Assembly (NCBI RefSeq): GCF_004912195.1
Contig: NZ_STGW01000017.1
Location: 1 to 64,000 of the forward strand
Direction of reading: 5' to 3'
DNA length: 64,000 nucleotides
Origin: Nocardioides caeni
GTDB taxonomy: Bacteria > Actinomycetota > Actinomycetes > Propionibacteriales > Nocardioidaceae
Shown here: in pieces, positions 26,355 through 34,682 of the stretch
Layout: the number at the start of each line of letters is the position of its first letter
Numbering within the stretch: position 1 is the first letter of the stretch
Notes under the pieces: generated by a model
The model's database searches: none
What the model saw: only the letters and a program-made list of their open reading frames with translations
What the model was told of the DNA's origin: nothing
Program-made: the position numbers and the translations under genes

Positions 26355-27298
26355 TCGGGCTGCCGATGGTCGTGCCGGAGCCCGGCCTGCCGGCCGCTGT
26401 CACGATCTACGAGGTCGGTCCCCGCGACGGCCTGCAGAACGAGCAGGGGATCATCCCGACGGCGACCAAGGCGGCGTTCGTACGCCGCCTCCTCGCCGCG
26501 GGCCTGCCGATCGTCGAGGCGACCAGCTTCGTGCACCCGCGGTGGGTGCCGCAGCTGGCGGACGCGGCGGACCTGATGACCGCGCTGCGGGCCGAGCTGG
26601 GCGACGCCGCGGCCGAGCTGCCGGTCCTGGTGCCCAACGAGCGCGGCCTCGACCGCGCCGTCGAGCTCGGGCTGCGCCACGTCGCGGTCTTCGCCTCCGC
26701 CACCGACACCTTCGCCGAGCGCAACCTCAACCGCACCGTGGACTCCCAGTTCGAGATGTTCGCCCCGACGGTCGACCGCGCCCTGGCGCAGGGGATGGAC
26801 GTGCGGGGCTACGTCTCGATGTGCTTCGGCGACCCCTGGGAGGGGGCCGTCCCCATCGACCAGGTCGTCGCCGTCGGCACCCGCCTGCTCGACCTCGGCG
26901 TCGGCCAGCTCAGCCTCGGCGACACCATCGGTGTCGCGACCGCCGGGCACGTCCGGGCCCTGGTCGCCGCCTTCGCTGCCGCCGGCATCGGCCCCGAGCG
27001 CCTGGCGCTGCACTTCCACGACACCTACGGACAGGCGCTGACCAACGTCCACGCGGGCCTGCAGGCCGGCGTGACGACGTACGACGCCTCGGCCGGCGGT
27101 CTCGGCGGCTGCCCCTATGCGCACAGCGCCACCGGCAACCTCGCGACCGAGGACCTGGTCTGGTTCCTCACCGGTCTCGGCATCGAGCACGGCGTCGACC
27201 TCACGGCGGTCGCGGCGACCAGCCGCTGGATGGCTGCAGAGCTGGGCCGGCCGAGCCCGTCGGCGGTCGTCCGGGCCCTCACGCCACCCACCGAGTGA
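26351..27298 (+). CDS. Hydroxymethylglutaryl-CoA lyase
   Basis: A 315-aa HMGL-like TIM barrel that splits HMG-CoA into acetyl-CoA and acetoacetate, the last step of leucine degradation. Diagnostic features are the N-terminal YEVGPRDGLQNEQ, SFVHPRWVPQLADA, the metal ligands in LHFHDTYGQAL, and the signature GGLGGCPYAHSATGNLATEDL, whose Cys is catalytic. The GTG start overlaps the carboxylase stop (GTGA, 26351-26354). The methylglutaconyl-CoA hydratase and isovaleryl-CoA dehydrogenase expected in the pathway are not in this operon. The crotonase and acyl-CoA dehydrogenase upstream could serve but are in a separate unit. Confidence 0.93.
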
Positions 27299-27344
27299 CC
27301 GAGGTCGCCGCCACTGCTCGCGGCGCTCCGACTACGGTGGCGCC

Positions 27345-28541
27345 ATGAGTGCAGAGTCGCGCGCGTGGGGCTGGGTGGCCGCCCTGCGAGCCGGCTCGAC
27401 CACGAGCTGGCTCGACTGGACCGCCGACCCCGGTGCCGATCCCGTCGCCGACGCCCCGGCCACCGGCCCTCGGCTGCCCGGGGCCCAGCACCTGGCGTTG
27501 CTGCTGCGGCTCAACCGTCGCGCCGCCGACTCCGGCCGCAGCCTGCCCGCCGGCCTCGCCGACCGGGTGGTGGCGGCGGACGTCACCGGACGTGGCCGCG
27601 CCGAGCTGACCCTGACCGGGCTCGACGGCTCCGGCTTCGGCCCCAGTCCCGTCGATCCCGACGCACTCGAGGCCGCCGAGCTGCTCCGCGTCGCCAGCCT
27701 GCTGCTCGCCGAGGACGTCGCCCGCCAGCCGGTGGCACAGCGCTCCACCATCGAGCGCGTCCGCAGCGCCAGCCACCGCTGGCGCCAGCTGACCCAGCCC
27801 TTCGTCGTGGTCGGCAGCCCCTGGCGCGCCGGCGCGGCCCGGGCCGATCTCGCCGGGCAGGGCCACCCCTCGGGCGGGCGACGGCCCACGGCCTACCTCC
27901 TTGCGCCCGACCTCGCCACCCTCCTCGCCGACGCCTGGACCGTCCGCTCCTTCGACCAGGGCGGCGTCACGTGGGGCGCCTTCGTCAAGGGCGCCGCGGG
28001 CGCCGGCGGGCTGCCGCCCCGCGCGGACCTGCCCCGGATGGCCCGCTCCGCGGCCCAGCGGTACGACGCCGGCAAGGTCGTCATCGTGACCGACCCGGCG
28101 CGCCTGGCCGATGCGCTGGGCGTGGCCGACGTCGCCGCGCCGCCGCGGCTCGGGGCCGATGCGGTCGACCTGGTCCGGCGCATCGGTGACCCGCTGGGGC
28201 TCCTCGTCGACCACGAGCGCCGGCCCAGCCTGCTGCACACCGCGCTGGTCGACCGGCTCGACGGGCGTGGCGGTCCGGCGCCGACCGTGCCGCCGCGCTG
28301 GAGCAGCTGGCTCGACGCCCAGGCCGAGCGGGCCCGCCACGACCTCGCCGCGGCTGGCTACCCTGTGCTCGGCGATCTCGACGCGTTGCTGCCCGGGCCG
28401 CAGCCGACGGAGCCGGTGCGACCGGTCGACGACGCCGTCCTCGGCCTGGCGCTGGACCTGCTCCTCGACCCGGTCGCGGGAGCAGCGCAGGCATCAGGCC
28501 AGGGACGAGACCAGGGACGAGACCAGGGACGAGACCAGTAG
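27345..28541 (+). CDS. Protein of unknown function upstream of a sulfotransferase-like gene
   Basis: A 398-aa soluble-looking protein with no motif I recognise. It is Ala/Leu/Asp-rich and mostly helical. The best-ordered segments are TQPFVVVGSPWRAGAARADL and KVVIVTDPARLADAL, which could belong to a Rossmann-like core. The extreme C-terminus is three QGRD repeats made by an exact 12-nt tandem repeat (28500-28535) running into the stop. The ATG at 27345 lies 6 nt after a TACGGT box, so it is leaderless. Only 11 bp separate it from the sulfotransferase-like gene, which suggests a shared transcript and task. Confidence 0.7.
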   Translation: MSAESRAWGWVAALRAGSTTSWLDWTADPGADPVADAPATGPRLPGAQHLALLLRLNRRAADSGRSLPAGLADRVVAADVTGRGRAELTLTGLDGSGFGPSPVDPDALEAAELLRVASLLLAEDVARQPVAQRSTIERVRSASHRWRQLTQPFVVVGSPWRAGAARADLAGQGHPSGGRRPTAYLLAPDLATLLADAWTVRSFDQGGVTWGAFVKGAAGAGGLPPRADLPRMARSAAQRYDAGKVVIVTDPARLADALGVADVAAPPRLGADAVDLVRRIGDPLGLLVDHERRPSLLHTALVDRLDGRGGPAPTVPPRWSSWLDAQAERARHDLAAAGYPVLGDLDALLPGPQPTEPVRPVDDAVLGLALDLLLDPVAGAAQASGQGRDQGRDQGRDQ

Positions 28542-28552
28542 GTGATGAGCAG

Positions 28553-29773
28553 ATGAGCCGCCGGGTCCTGTTGCACGTCGGCACCCCGAAGACCGGCACG
28601 TCGTACCTCCAGGACGTCCTCTTCCAGAACCGCCCGACCCTGCTCAAGCACGGCATCAGCTATCCCGCCGACCGCTTCGACGCCCACTTCCTCGCCGCGC
28701 TCGACCTCATGCGCCTGCGCTGGGGCGGGCTGGAGGAGGAGGCGGTCGGTGCGTGGGACGCGCTGGCCGCGCAGGTCCGCGCCCACGACGGCACGTCGAT
28801 CGTCAGCCACGAGATCCTCGCCACCGCCTCCCGGGCGCAGGCCGAGCGCGCGCTGGAGTCGCTGGGTCACCGCGCCGACGGCAGCGGCGCCGAGGTGCAC
28901 CTGGTGATCTCGGTGCGTGGCCTGATCCGCCAGATCCCCGCGGAGTGGCAGGAGAACGTCAAGCACCGCGCGTCGATCACCTACGCCCGCTTCATGGAGG
29001 TCGTGCGCGACCCCGAGCGCAGTCACCGGATCGGCGCCTGGTTCTGGGGCGTCCAGGAGATCCCCGACATCCTCGACCGCTGGGGCAGCGCGCTGCCCCC
29101 CGAGCGGATCCACATCGTCACCGTGCCCCGACCCGGCGGCGCCCCCGACCTGCTGTGGCAGCGGTTCAGCACGGCGTTCGGCCTCGACGGCATCGAGCTG
29201 GAGCGGGAGACCGAGCGGTCCAACCCGAGCCTCGGGGTGCCCGAGTCGGCGCTGGTGGCGCGGATCAACCGTGCTGCTGCGAGCGAGCTGTCGCCGGCGT
29301 CCTACCGCCCGCTCGTCCGGGAGCTGCTGGCCCACCAGACTCTCTCCCGGCGTACGTCCTCACCGCGGCTCAGCCTTCCCCCGGCGGACCTGCCGTGGGT
29401 GGAGGAGCTGACGGAGAAGTGGATCGCCGAGCTGGACGCGCGCGGCTACGACGTCGTCGGCGACCTCGCGGACCTGCGCGGCACCGCCGCGATCTCCGAT
29501 CCGTGGCCCGACCCCGACCGACCGCGCGAGCGCCAGGTCGCCGCGGCCGCGGTCGACGCGATCAAGGCCCTGCTGCTGGCCTCGGCCGAGCGGGAGAGCG
29601 AGATCGAGCGGCTCCGCGTCGAGCTCGAGGACGCCCGCCGCGACGTCATCCGCGCCCGGAGCCCGCGACTGATGCGGTCGATGGAGTGGACCGTACGCCG
29701 CATGGAGGACAGCCAGCCGGGCCGCAAGGCCCTCGGCGCCTACCGCAAGGCAAGAGGCCGCGCGAGCAGGTGA
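28553..29773 (+). CDS. Sulfotransferase-like P-loop protein
   Basis: A 406-aa protein. HVGTPKTGTSYLQDVLF (about residues 7-23) is the 5'-phosphosulfate-binding loop of the sulfotransferase family. HLVISVRGLIRQIPAEWQEN (about 113-132) is in the place of the 3'-phosphate-binding strand and helix. After about residue 340 the protein continues into a charged heptad-rich coiled coil (SERESEIERLRVELEDARR). It would transfer a sulfo group from PAPS to a carbohydrate or lipid of the envelope; the acceptor is unknown. It is cotranscribed with the preceding gene. Confidence 0.8.
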   Translation: MSRRVLLHVGTPKTGTSYLQDVLFQNRPTLLKHGISYPADRFDAHFLAALDLMRLRWGGLEEEAVGAWDALAAQVRAHDGTSIVSHEILATASRAQAERALESLGHRADGSGAEVHLVISVRGLIRQIPAEWQENVKHRASITYARFMEVVRDPERSHRIGAWFWGVQEIPDILDRWGSALPPERIHIVTVPRPGGAPDLLWQRFSTAFGLDGIELERETERSNPSLGVPESALVARINRAAASELSPASYRPLVRELLAHQTLSRRTSSPRLSLPPADLPWVEELTEKWIAELDARGYDVVGDLADLRGTAAISDPWPDPDRPRERQVAAAAVDAIKALLLASAERESEIERLRVELEDARRDVIRARSPRLMRSMEWTVRRMEDSQPGRKALGAYRKARGRASR

Positions 29774-29806
29774 CGCCTGCTGCGCGCCGCGAGGAAGCGG
29801 CGTCGC

Positions 29807-30499
29807 TTACGGGCGTGGCCGCAGCTCGCGGCCGGCGTAGCGCCCGACGCGGAAGGTGGTCCAGCCGTCGGTGGCGGCGCCGACGGCTCCGCCGACGACC
29901 GGCACCCGCTTGCTGACCGTGACCGCCAGTCTCTTGCCGACGACGCGACCGATCAGCTCGGCGGCGACGGCGTTGGCCACGTCGCGGTCCAGTCCGGGGT
30001 CGACGTCGGGGGCCGTCGCGATCGCCATCGGCGGCGCCGGCAGGTCCTTGCGCTTGACCATCTTGAGCACCTGGTCCTCGCCGAGGACGGTCACCAGGAT
30101 GGCGTTGCGGACCCGCGGGTCGTCGAGGTCGTAGCCGCGCAGGTGCGCGATGCCGGCGATCATGCGGCACTGGATGAGAGCGAGCCCGGTGATGTTGGCC
30201 GGCGCCACCACGGCAGCGGTCACCAGGCCGCCGAGATTGGTGGCGAAGCCCTCGATGCTGGCGTAGAGGACGTGGTTCTCGATGACCTCTCGGATCGCCT
30301 TGTCGACGTTGCCGTGCTGCTCGCGCAGCTGCTCCTCCGCCGCGGCCGCCGCCGGAGGCAGCGGGCCGATGCCGTGGATCGCGCGCTGCAGCGCCTCCCG
30401 TACGAACGAGTGGGTCAGACCCGGTGCGAGCTGGGTGAGCCGTGGAGCCAGCTGCCGCGCGGCCCCCGCCGCCAGGCCCTTCTTCATCCGCGATGCCAT
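29807..30499 (-). CDS. EcsC-family protein
   Basis: A 230-aa protein related to the EcsC domain. The diagnostic segment is GFATNLGGLVTAAVVAPANITGLALIQCRMIAGIAHLRGYDLDD (about residues 85-128), a hydrophobic stretch ending in the conserved acidic turn, followed by RVRNAILVTVLG. A second glycine-rich stretch near the C-terminus (VVGGAVGAATDGWTTFRVG) is also typical. EcsC lies in ABC-transporter operons in bacilli, but no transporter is adjacent here. The start at ATG 30499 follows a minus-strand TAGGAT box by 6 nt (leaderless). Confidence 0.75.
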   Translation of the reverse strand: MASRMKKGLAAGAARQLAPRLTQLAPGLTHSFVREALQRAIHGIGPLPPAAAAAEEQLREQHGNVDKAIREVIENHVLYASIEGFATNLGGLVTAAVVAPANITGLALIQCRMIAGIAHLRGYDLDDPRVRNAILVTVLGEDQVLKMVKRKDLPAPPMAIATAPDVDPGLDRDVANAVAAELIGRVVGKRLAVTVSKRVPVVGGAVGAATDGWTTFRVGRYAGRELRPRP

Positions 30500-30626
30500 G
30501 ACTCGATCCTAGGAGCGTGCTGGGTGGTGGGGCCATGGGCGGCGGCCCGCGGACGGGCCGGCAGGTCCGTCCATCGCGCCTCCCGTACTGTGGCCCGATC
30601 GTGTCGTCCGCACCGGAAGGTTCCCC

Positions 30627-31202
30627 ATGACCCGCCTGCTCCGCCTGTTCGCCACCGCCCTCGCGGCCCTCGCCCTCGCGCTCTCGCTGGCCGCGTGCGG
30701 GGATGACGCGGACGGGGACGACGACGGCGACGACAAGGCCAGCGCCGACACCAGCGCGAGCACGGACGGCGCCGCGAGCGACGATGCCGCGAGCGAGGGT
30801 TCCGACGGCGCCACCGACGAGGGCTCCGACGGCGCCACCGACGGTGAGAGTGCCGGCCCGGCCGCGGCCGGCACCGAGGAGTTCTGCGGTGCGCTGCAGG
30901 AGGTGTTCATGACGAGCAGCCAGACGTCGGCCTCCGTGACCGCCGCGGAGTGGAAGGCGCTGCAGGAGGCCTATGCCGCCCTCGGCGAGCTCGGCACTCC
31001 CGCCGACGCCACCGCGGAGCAGAGCGAGGGGCTCGACATCCTGGTCTCCACCATCACCGGCATCGACTACGCCGAGGCCCGCAAGCTGTTCACCAGCGGC
31101 GGTGAGCCGGACGTGTCGGACGCCGACGAGGCCAAGCTCGACGCCTTCTCGGAGTACGCCGAGGACGCCTGCCAGGACGTCTTCGCCACGCCGAGCCAGT
31201 GA
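30627..31202 (+). CDS. Small acidic lipoprotein (paralogue A)
   Basis: A 191-aa predicted lipoprotein with lipobox LAAC at about residue 25. An acidic Ser/Asp/Gly linker (to about residue 80) precedes a compact domain that starts with EEFCGALQEVF and ends with DACQDVF, so the two cysteines probably pair. The internal pattern EWKALQEAYAALGELGTP and GIDYAEARKLF recurs in the gene at 32207, so the two are paralogues. Function unknown. It has a leadered promoter: a TACTGT box (30586-30591), then a GGAAGG Shine-Dalgarno sequence. Confidence 0.75.
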   Translation: MTRLLRLFATALAALALALSLAACGDDADGDDDGDDKASADTSASTDGAASDDAASEGSDGATDEGSDGATDGESAGPAAAGTEEFCGALQEVFMTSSQTSASVTAAEWKALQEAYAALGELGTPADATAEQSEGLDILVSTITGIDYAEARKLFTSGGEPDVSDADEAKLDAFSEYAEDACQDVFATPSQ

Positions 31203-31234
31203 CCCCCCGGTCGCGCTGAGCGGCGAGCACTGCC

Positions 31235-32047
31235 GTGCCCGTCGAGCCGCCTCCCTCGCCCTGGGACCTCCCGGGGCGAGCGGAGCTGGCAGCGCTGCCG
31301 ATCCTGGGTCCGGTGGGCGACGTCGACGACGACCCTGACCTCGATGACAGCGACGGCGACGAGCGCGACGATGTCGAGCTGGGGGTCGAGCTGGGGGTCG
31401 AGCTGGACCCCGAGGACGCCGAGCACGATGCCAGCGACCTCGTCGGCATCGGCGCCGACCTCGAGCCCGGCACCCTGCTGAAGGCCTACCGGACGGGGCT
31501 CTTCCCCATGCCCGAGGGCCGCTCGGTCGGCTGGTGGAGCCCCGCCCACCGCGGCGTCCTCCCGCTCGACGGCCTGCGGGTCACCCGCTCGCTGCGCCGC
31601 TCGGCCCGCCGCTTCGAGATCCGCGTCGACACCTGCTTCGACGACGTCGTCGCCGCCTGCGCCGACCCGCGCCGGCCCCACGGCTGGATCGACCGGCGCA
31701 TCGCCCGCGCCTACGGCACCCTCCACCGCCTGGGCTGGGCCCACTCGGTCGAGGCGTGGCGCGACGACCGTCTCGTCGGCGGGCTCTACGGCGTCGCGAT
31801 CGGCGGGCTGTTCGCCGGGGAGTCGATGTTCCACCACGAGACCGACGCCTCGAAGGCCGCGCTCGTCGGGCTCGTCGACCTGCTCCGCTCCGACCCGGCC
31901 GGCGCGGCGGGGGACCGGCTGATCGACGTGCAGTGGGCCACGCCCCACCTGCGGACGCTCGGGGTGCGCCCGATCTCGCGGGCGTCGTACGTCCAGCGGC
32001 TGGAGCTGCTCCTCGACGTGCCGCTGCCACCCGTCTGGGCGGACTGA
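31235..32047 (+). CDS. aat: Leucyl/phenylalanyl-tRNA--protein transferase
   Basis: A 270-aa protein that adds Leu or Phe from charged tRNA to proteins with N-terminal Arg or Lys, marking them for ClpS/ClpAP or ClpCP (bacterial N-end rule). Family motifs are LLKAYRTGLFPMPEG, WWSPAHRGVLPLDGLRVTRSLRR, GWAHSVEAWRDDRLVGGLYGVAIGGLFAGESMFH and DVQWATPHLRTLGVRPISR. Between the short N-terminus and the first motif lies an unusually acidic insert of about 45 residues (about 28-72), part of it made of 12-nt tandem repeats (31373-31408, VELG units). The GTG at 31235 is the only reasonable start. It is flanked by paralogous lipoprotein genes. Confidence 0.92.
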   Translation: MPVEPPPSPWDLPGRAELAALPILGPVGDVDDDPDLDDSDGDERDDVELGVELGVELDPEDAEHDASDLVGIGADLEPGTLLKAYRTGLFPMPEGRSVGWWSPAHRGVLPLDGLRVTRSLRRSARRFEIRVDTCFDDVVAACADPRRPHGWIDRRIARAYGTLHRLGWAHSVEAWRDDRLVGGLYGVAIGGLFAGESMFHHETDASKAALVGLVDLLRSDPAGAAGDRLIDVQWATPHLRTLGVRPISRASYVQRLELLLDVPLPPVWAD

Positions 32048-32206
32048 CACCCACTCGTCACCGGCGCGCCACCCGTGGTTCGCCGTGTCTGAGAGCAGGC
32101 TGTGAATAATCGGCCCGTCGAGGGGCATGGGGTGTCCCTCGGGTCGTCACGACGGCGACCTGTCGCGGGTCCGGCACGGTGACCCGCTCCCACGAAAGGA
32201 AACCCG

Positions 32207-32626
32207 ATGACTTCGATCAAGCGCCCGCTCGCTTCTGCTGGTGCCGCGGTCCTGCTCGCCCTCTCCCTGACCGCCTGCGGGGGCTACCCCTCGGACGCCT
32301 CCGAGAAGGACTTCTGCGACGAGATCACCAACATCTCCGAGGTCTCCCTGTCCATCGAGGGTGACGAGCCCACCGAGGACGAGTGGAAGGACATCCAGGC
32401 CGCCTACGAGGACCTCGGCGAGGTGGGCACCCCCGAGGACATCGGCGACGACGAGCGCGCCGGCTTCGAGGCCGCGGTCGACGCGATCACCGACCTCGAC
32501 TACGACGAGGCCAAGGACTCCTTCGGCAGCGAGGACGGCGACGACACCGTCCCCGGCGTCTCCGAGGACGACGAGAAGAACATCGACAAGTTCTTCGAGT
32601 ACGTCGGCGAGACCTGCCAGGCGTGA
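32207..32626 (+). CDS. Small acidic lipoprotein (paralogue B)
   Basis: A 139-aa predicted lipoprotein with lipobox LTAC (about residues 21-24). The domain KDFCDEITNISEV ... EWKDIQAAYEDLGEVGTPEDI ... DLDYDEAKDSF ... ETCQA aligns in order with the gene product at 30627 and keeps both cysteines. The long Ser/Asp linker of that paralogue is missing. An AAAGGAAA Shine-Dalgarno sequence precedes the ATG. A strong hairpin terminator follows. Function unknown; it should sit on the outer face of the membrane. Confidence 0.75.
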   Translation: MTSIKRPLASAGAAVLLALSLTACGGYPSDASEKDFCDEITNISEVSLSIEGDEPTEDEWKDIQAAYEDLGEVGTPEDIGDDERAGFEAAVDAITDLDYDEAKDSFGSEDGDDTVPGVSEDDEKNIDKFFEYVGETCQA

Positions 32627-32665
32627 TCGCGGGACCTGCCTGACTCCTCCAGCTCAGGCATCGCG

Positions 32666-32695
32666 CGGGCGCGGCACCTCCGGGTGTCGCGCCCG
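32666..32695. terminator. Hairpin terminator between lipoprotein and rhodanese genes
   Basis: The stem CGGGCGCGGCACC / GGTGTCGCGCCCG with a TCCG tetraloop is followed on the plus strand by CGTCATTT. It lies between two convergent genes (32207 plus, 32710 minus) and can serve both. Confidence 0.8.
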
Positions 32696-32709
32696 TCGTC
32701 ATTTCGTCG

Positions 32710-33048
32710 TCAGATGACGACGGGTGCCTCCGGGCCGTCGGCGACCATCGGGCGGCCGGCGCGCTCCCAGCCCATCATCCCGTCGACGAGGTTGACGACG
32801 TCATAGCCCTGCTGGGCGAGGTAGGCGACGGCGCGGGCCGAGCGCCCGCCGGCCTTGCAGACCACCAGCGTCTGGGGCGCCTCGAGCTCGACGAGCTCGC
32901 CGACCCGCGCGGGCAGCTCCATCAGCGGGATGTGGACCGCGCCGTCGATGCGGCCGGCCGCCCACTCCTCGTCCTCGCGGACGTCGAGGACGACCAGGCC
33001 CTCGGGCAGCGGGTCCGGGACGGCATCGATCTCGACCTGGGGGATCAT
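32710..33048 (-). CDS. Single-domain rhodanese (thiosulfate sulfurtransferase-like)
   Basis: A 112-aa rhodanese domain. LVVLDVREDEEWAAGRIDGAVHIPLMEL is the CH2A/CH2B region and VVCKAGGRSA holds the active-site Cys (about residue 65). The six-residue loop CKAGGR fits small-molecule or protein persulfide transfer. It would be cytosolic, since no signal peptide is seen. The ATG at 33048 follows a minus-strand TAGGCT box (33055-33060) by 6 nt (leaderless). The lipoprotein gene behind it on the same strand is separated by its own terminator, so this is a separate unit. Confidence 0.9.
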   Translation of the reverse strand: MIPQVEIDAVPDPLPEGLVVLDVREDEEWAAGRIDGAVHIPLMELPARVGELVELEAPQTLVVCKAGGRSARAVAYLAQQGYDVVNLVDGMMGWERAGRPMVADGPEAPVVI

Positions 33049-33096
33049 GCGGCGAGCCTAGTGCGCCACTAGATGAGCAGACCCGGTGAGACGCAG

Positions 33097-33130
33097 CGAG
33101 CCGGGCTCCCGCTGACGGGAGCCCGGCTCG
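33097..33130 (-). terminator. Strong hairpin terminator of the small lipoprotein gene
   Basis: A perfect 14-bp stem CGAGCCGGGCTCCC / GGGAGCCCGGCTCG with loop GCTGAC, 48 bp after the stop of the minus-strand lipoprotein gene at 33178-33453. It insulates the rhodanese gene from that transcript. Confidence 0.8.
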
Positions 33131-33140
33131 TGGATCGCGA

Positions 33141-33180
33141 TGGATCAGGCCTGGATCAGGCCTGGATCAGGCCTGGATCA
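33141..33180. repeat. 11-bp tandem repeat at the end of a lipoprotein gene
   Basis: Three exact copies of TGGATCAGGCC plus a partial fourth. The stop codon of the lipoprotein gene (TCA at 33178-33180 on the plus strand) is in the last, partial unit. Every unit carries the same TGATCCA on the minus strand. Confidence 0.8.
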
Positions 33181-33453
33181 CGGAACGGTCGACAGGTCGC
33201 CGCACTCGTCCTCGACGGCGTCGGTGAACTCCTTCTCGTCACCCTCGACGTCCTTGTTGTCCTCCAGCCAGTCCGTGAGCGCCTTGGTGGCGTCCTCGAT
33301 CTTGCCGGCGTCGCCCGACTCGGCGGCGTCCTGGGCGTCCTGGGCCAGGTCGCAGTACTCCTTGGCGAGCTCGCCCTCGTCGGTGCCACAGGCGCTGAGC
33401 GAGAACGAGGCGACCAGCAGCATGCTGCCGAGGCCGAGGGCGGTCTTCTTCAT
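33178..33453 (-). CDS. Small lipoprotein
   Basis: A 91-aa predicted lipoprotein. MKKTALGLGSMLLVASFSLSAC ends in lipobox LSAC, and the mature part of about 70 residues is strongly acidic and helical (EYCDLAQDAQDAAE ... DECGDLSTVP). Two cysteines near its ends recall the lipoproteins at 30627 and 32207, but the sequence between is not clearly related. A GGAGAAAC sequence upstream of the ATG serves as a ribosome-binding site. Function unknown. Confidence 0.75.
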   Translation of the reverse strand: MKKTALGLGSMLLVASFSLSACGTDEGELAKEYCDLAQDAQDAAESGDAGKIEDATKALTDWLEDNKDVEGDEKEFTDAVEDECGDLSTVP

Positions 33454-33572
33454 GTGTTTCTCCGGTTCGTGAGAGCTACGTGATGGTGGGCGCATCCCGG
33501 CGCCGGCAGAGCAGCGCGATACTGAGGGAAGCCTGAGAAGTCTTTCACGTCCGACCACGGGGGAAACCTGGG

Positions 33573-33586
33573 CGTTCGATCGAACG
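33573..33586. promoter_or_regulatory. 14-bp perfect palindrome in an intergenic region
   Basis: CGTTCGATCGAACG is an exact palindrome in the 199-bp space between the small lipoprotein gene (33453) and the glycosylase gene end (33653). It lies about 120 bp upstream of the lipoprotein start, so it could be an operator or an artefact of base composition. Next to it, GTGAGC-N5-GCTCAC (33612-33628) may be the glycosylase terminator. Confidence 0.4.
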
Positions 33587-33652
33587 TCGCGTGAACTCCT
33601 CGCGTCACAGCGTGAGCGGCCAGCTCACTCGAGCCCGCTCGAGCCCTCGAGC

Positions 33653-34531
33653 TCACTTCAGCAGCTTGCTCATCCGCCGGTCGGCCAACGGCTTGCCGCC
33701 GGTCTGGCAGGTGGCGCAGTACTGCAGGCTCGAGTCCGCGAAGGAGACCTCGCGCACCGTGTCGCCACACACGGGGCAGGGCTGGCCGGCGCGGCCGTGG
33801 ACGGCGAGGTTGGACTTCTTTTCCGCCTTGAGCTCGCTGGCGGCGTGCCCGCGGGAGCGCTCGACGGCGGCGCCGAGGGTGTCGCGGACCGCGGCGTAGA
33901 GGATGGCGAGCTCGTCGTCGGAGAGCGAGTCGGACGGCTTGTAGGGCGACATCCGGGCCGCGTGGAGGATCTCGTCGGAGTAGGCGTTGCCGATGCCGGC
34001 GATCGTGCCCTGGTGGCGCAGCACGCCCTTGAGCTGCTTGCGTCCGGCGTCGGTGAGGATCCGGGCCAGCCGCTCGGGAGTGAAGTCGTCGGTGAGCGGG
34101 TCGGGCCCGAGCGACGCGACTCCGGGGACGTCGAGGGGGTCGCGGACCAGATAGAGCGCCAGCGACTTCTTGGTGCCGGCCTCGGTGATGTCGAGCCCGG
34201 GCGTGACGCCGTCGGCCTCGTCGAGCACGATGCGCACCGCCAGGGGGGACTTGTTCGAGGGACGCGGCGGGATCGCGGGCACGTCGTCCTTCCAGCGCAG
34301 CCATCCGGCGCGGGCGAGGTGGAGGACCAGGTGCAGGCCACTGGCCTCGATGTCGAGGAACTTGCCGTGGCGTCGTACGTCGTCCACCAGTGCGCCCTCG
34401 ATCGCGGCCAGCGGCGGGTCATAGGTCTTGAGGGCGCTGAAGGCGGCGACGTGGACCTTCGTGATCGCGCGGCCGGCCAGCCGGCCCCGCAGGTCCTGGG
34501 CCAGCGCCTCCACCTCGGGCAGCTCGGGCAC
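33653..34531 (-). CDS. Fpg/Nei-family DNA glycosylase (Nei2-like)
   Basis: A 292-aa base-excision glycosylase/AP lyase. It begins PELPEVEALAQDL, with the catalytic Pro right after the initiator residue and Glu at position 3 (PE helix). The H2TH region contains LKGVLRHQGTIAGIGNAYSDEILHAA, and a C-terminal zinc finger has CPVCGDTVREVSFADSS then YCATCQ. It removes oxidised bases. The finger matches the Nei2 type of mycobacteria rather than Fpg. The GTG start at 34531 follows a minus-strand TAGGCT box (34538-34543) by 6 nt (leaderless). Confidence 0.93.
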   Translation of the reverse strand: MPELPEVEALAQDLRGRLAGRAITKVHVAAFSALKTYDPPLAAIEGALVDDVRRHGKFLDIEASGLHLVLHLARAGWLRWKDDVPAIPPRPSNKSPLAVRIVLDEADGVTPGLDITEAGTKKSLALYLVRDPLDVPGVASLGPDPLTDDFTPERLARILTDAGRKQLKGVLRHQGTIAGIGNAYSDEILHAARMSPYKPSDSLSDDELAILYAAVRDTLGAAVERSRGHAASELKAEKKSNLAVHGRAGQPCPVCGDTVREVSFADSSLQYCATCQTGGKPLADRRMSKLLK

Positions 34532-34682
34532 GTCGTCAGCCTATTCCAGAGGCGAGCGCAGGGAGGGTGTTGGGACTTTGTCCTGTTTCGGCTCGTCGGC
34601 AGTGACCCCGTGCGGGCCGGTCCGGTTGTCAGGTCGTCGTGGCTCGGAAGCGACATCCACCCCCGAACCGAAGGGCTGTGCC

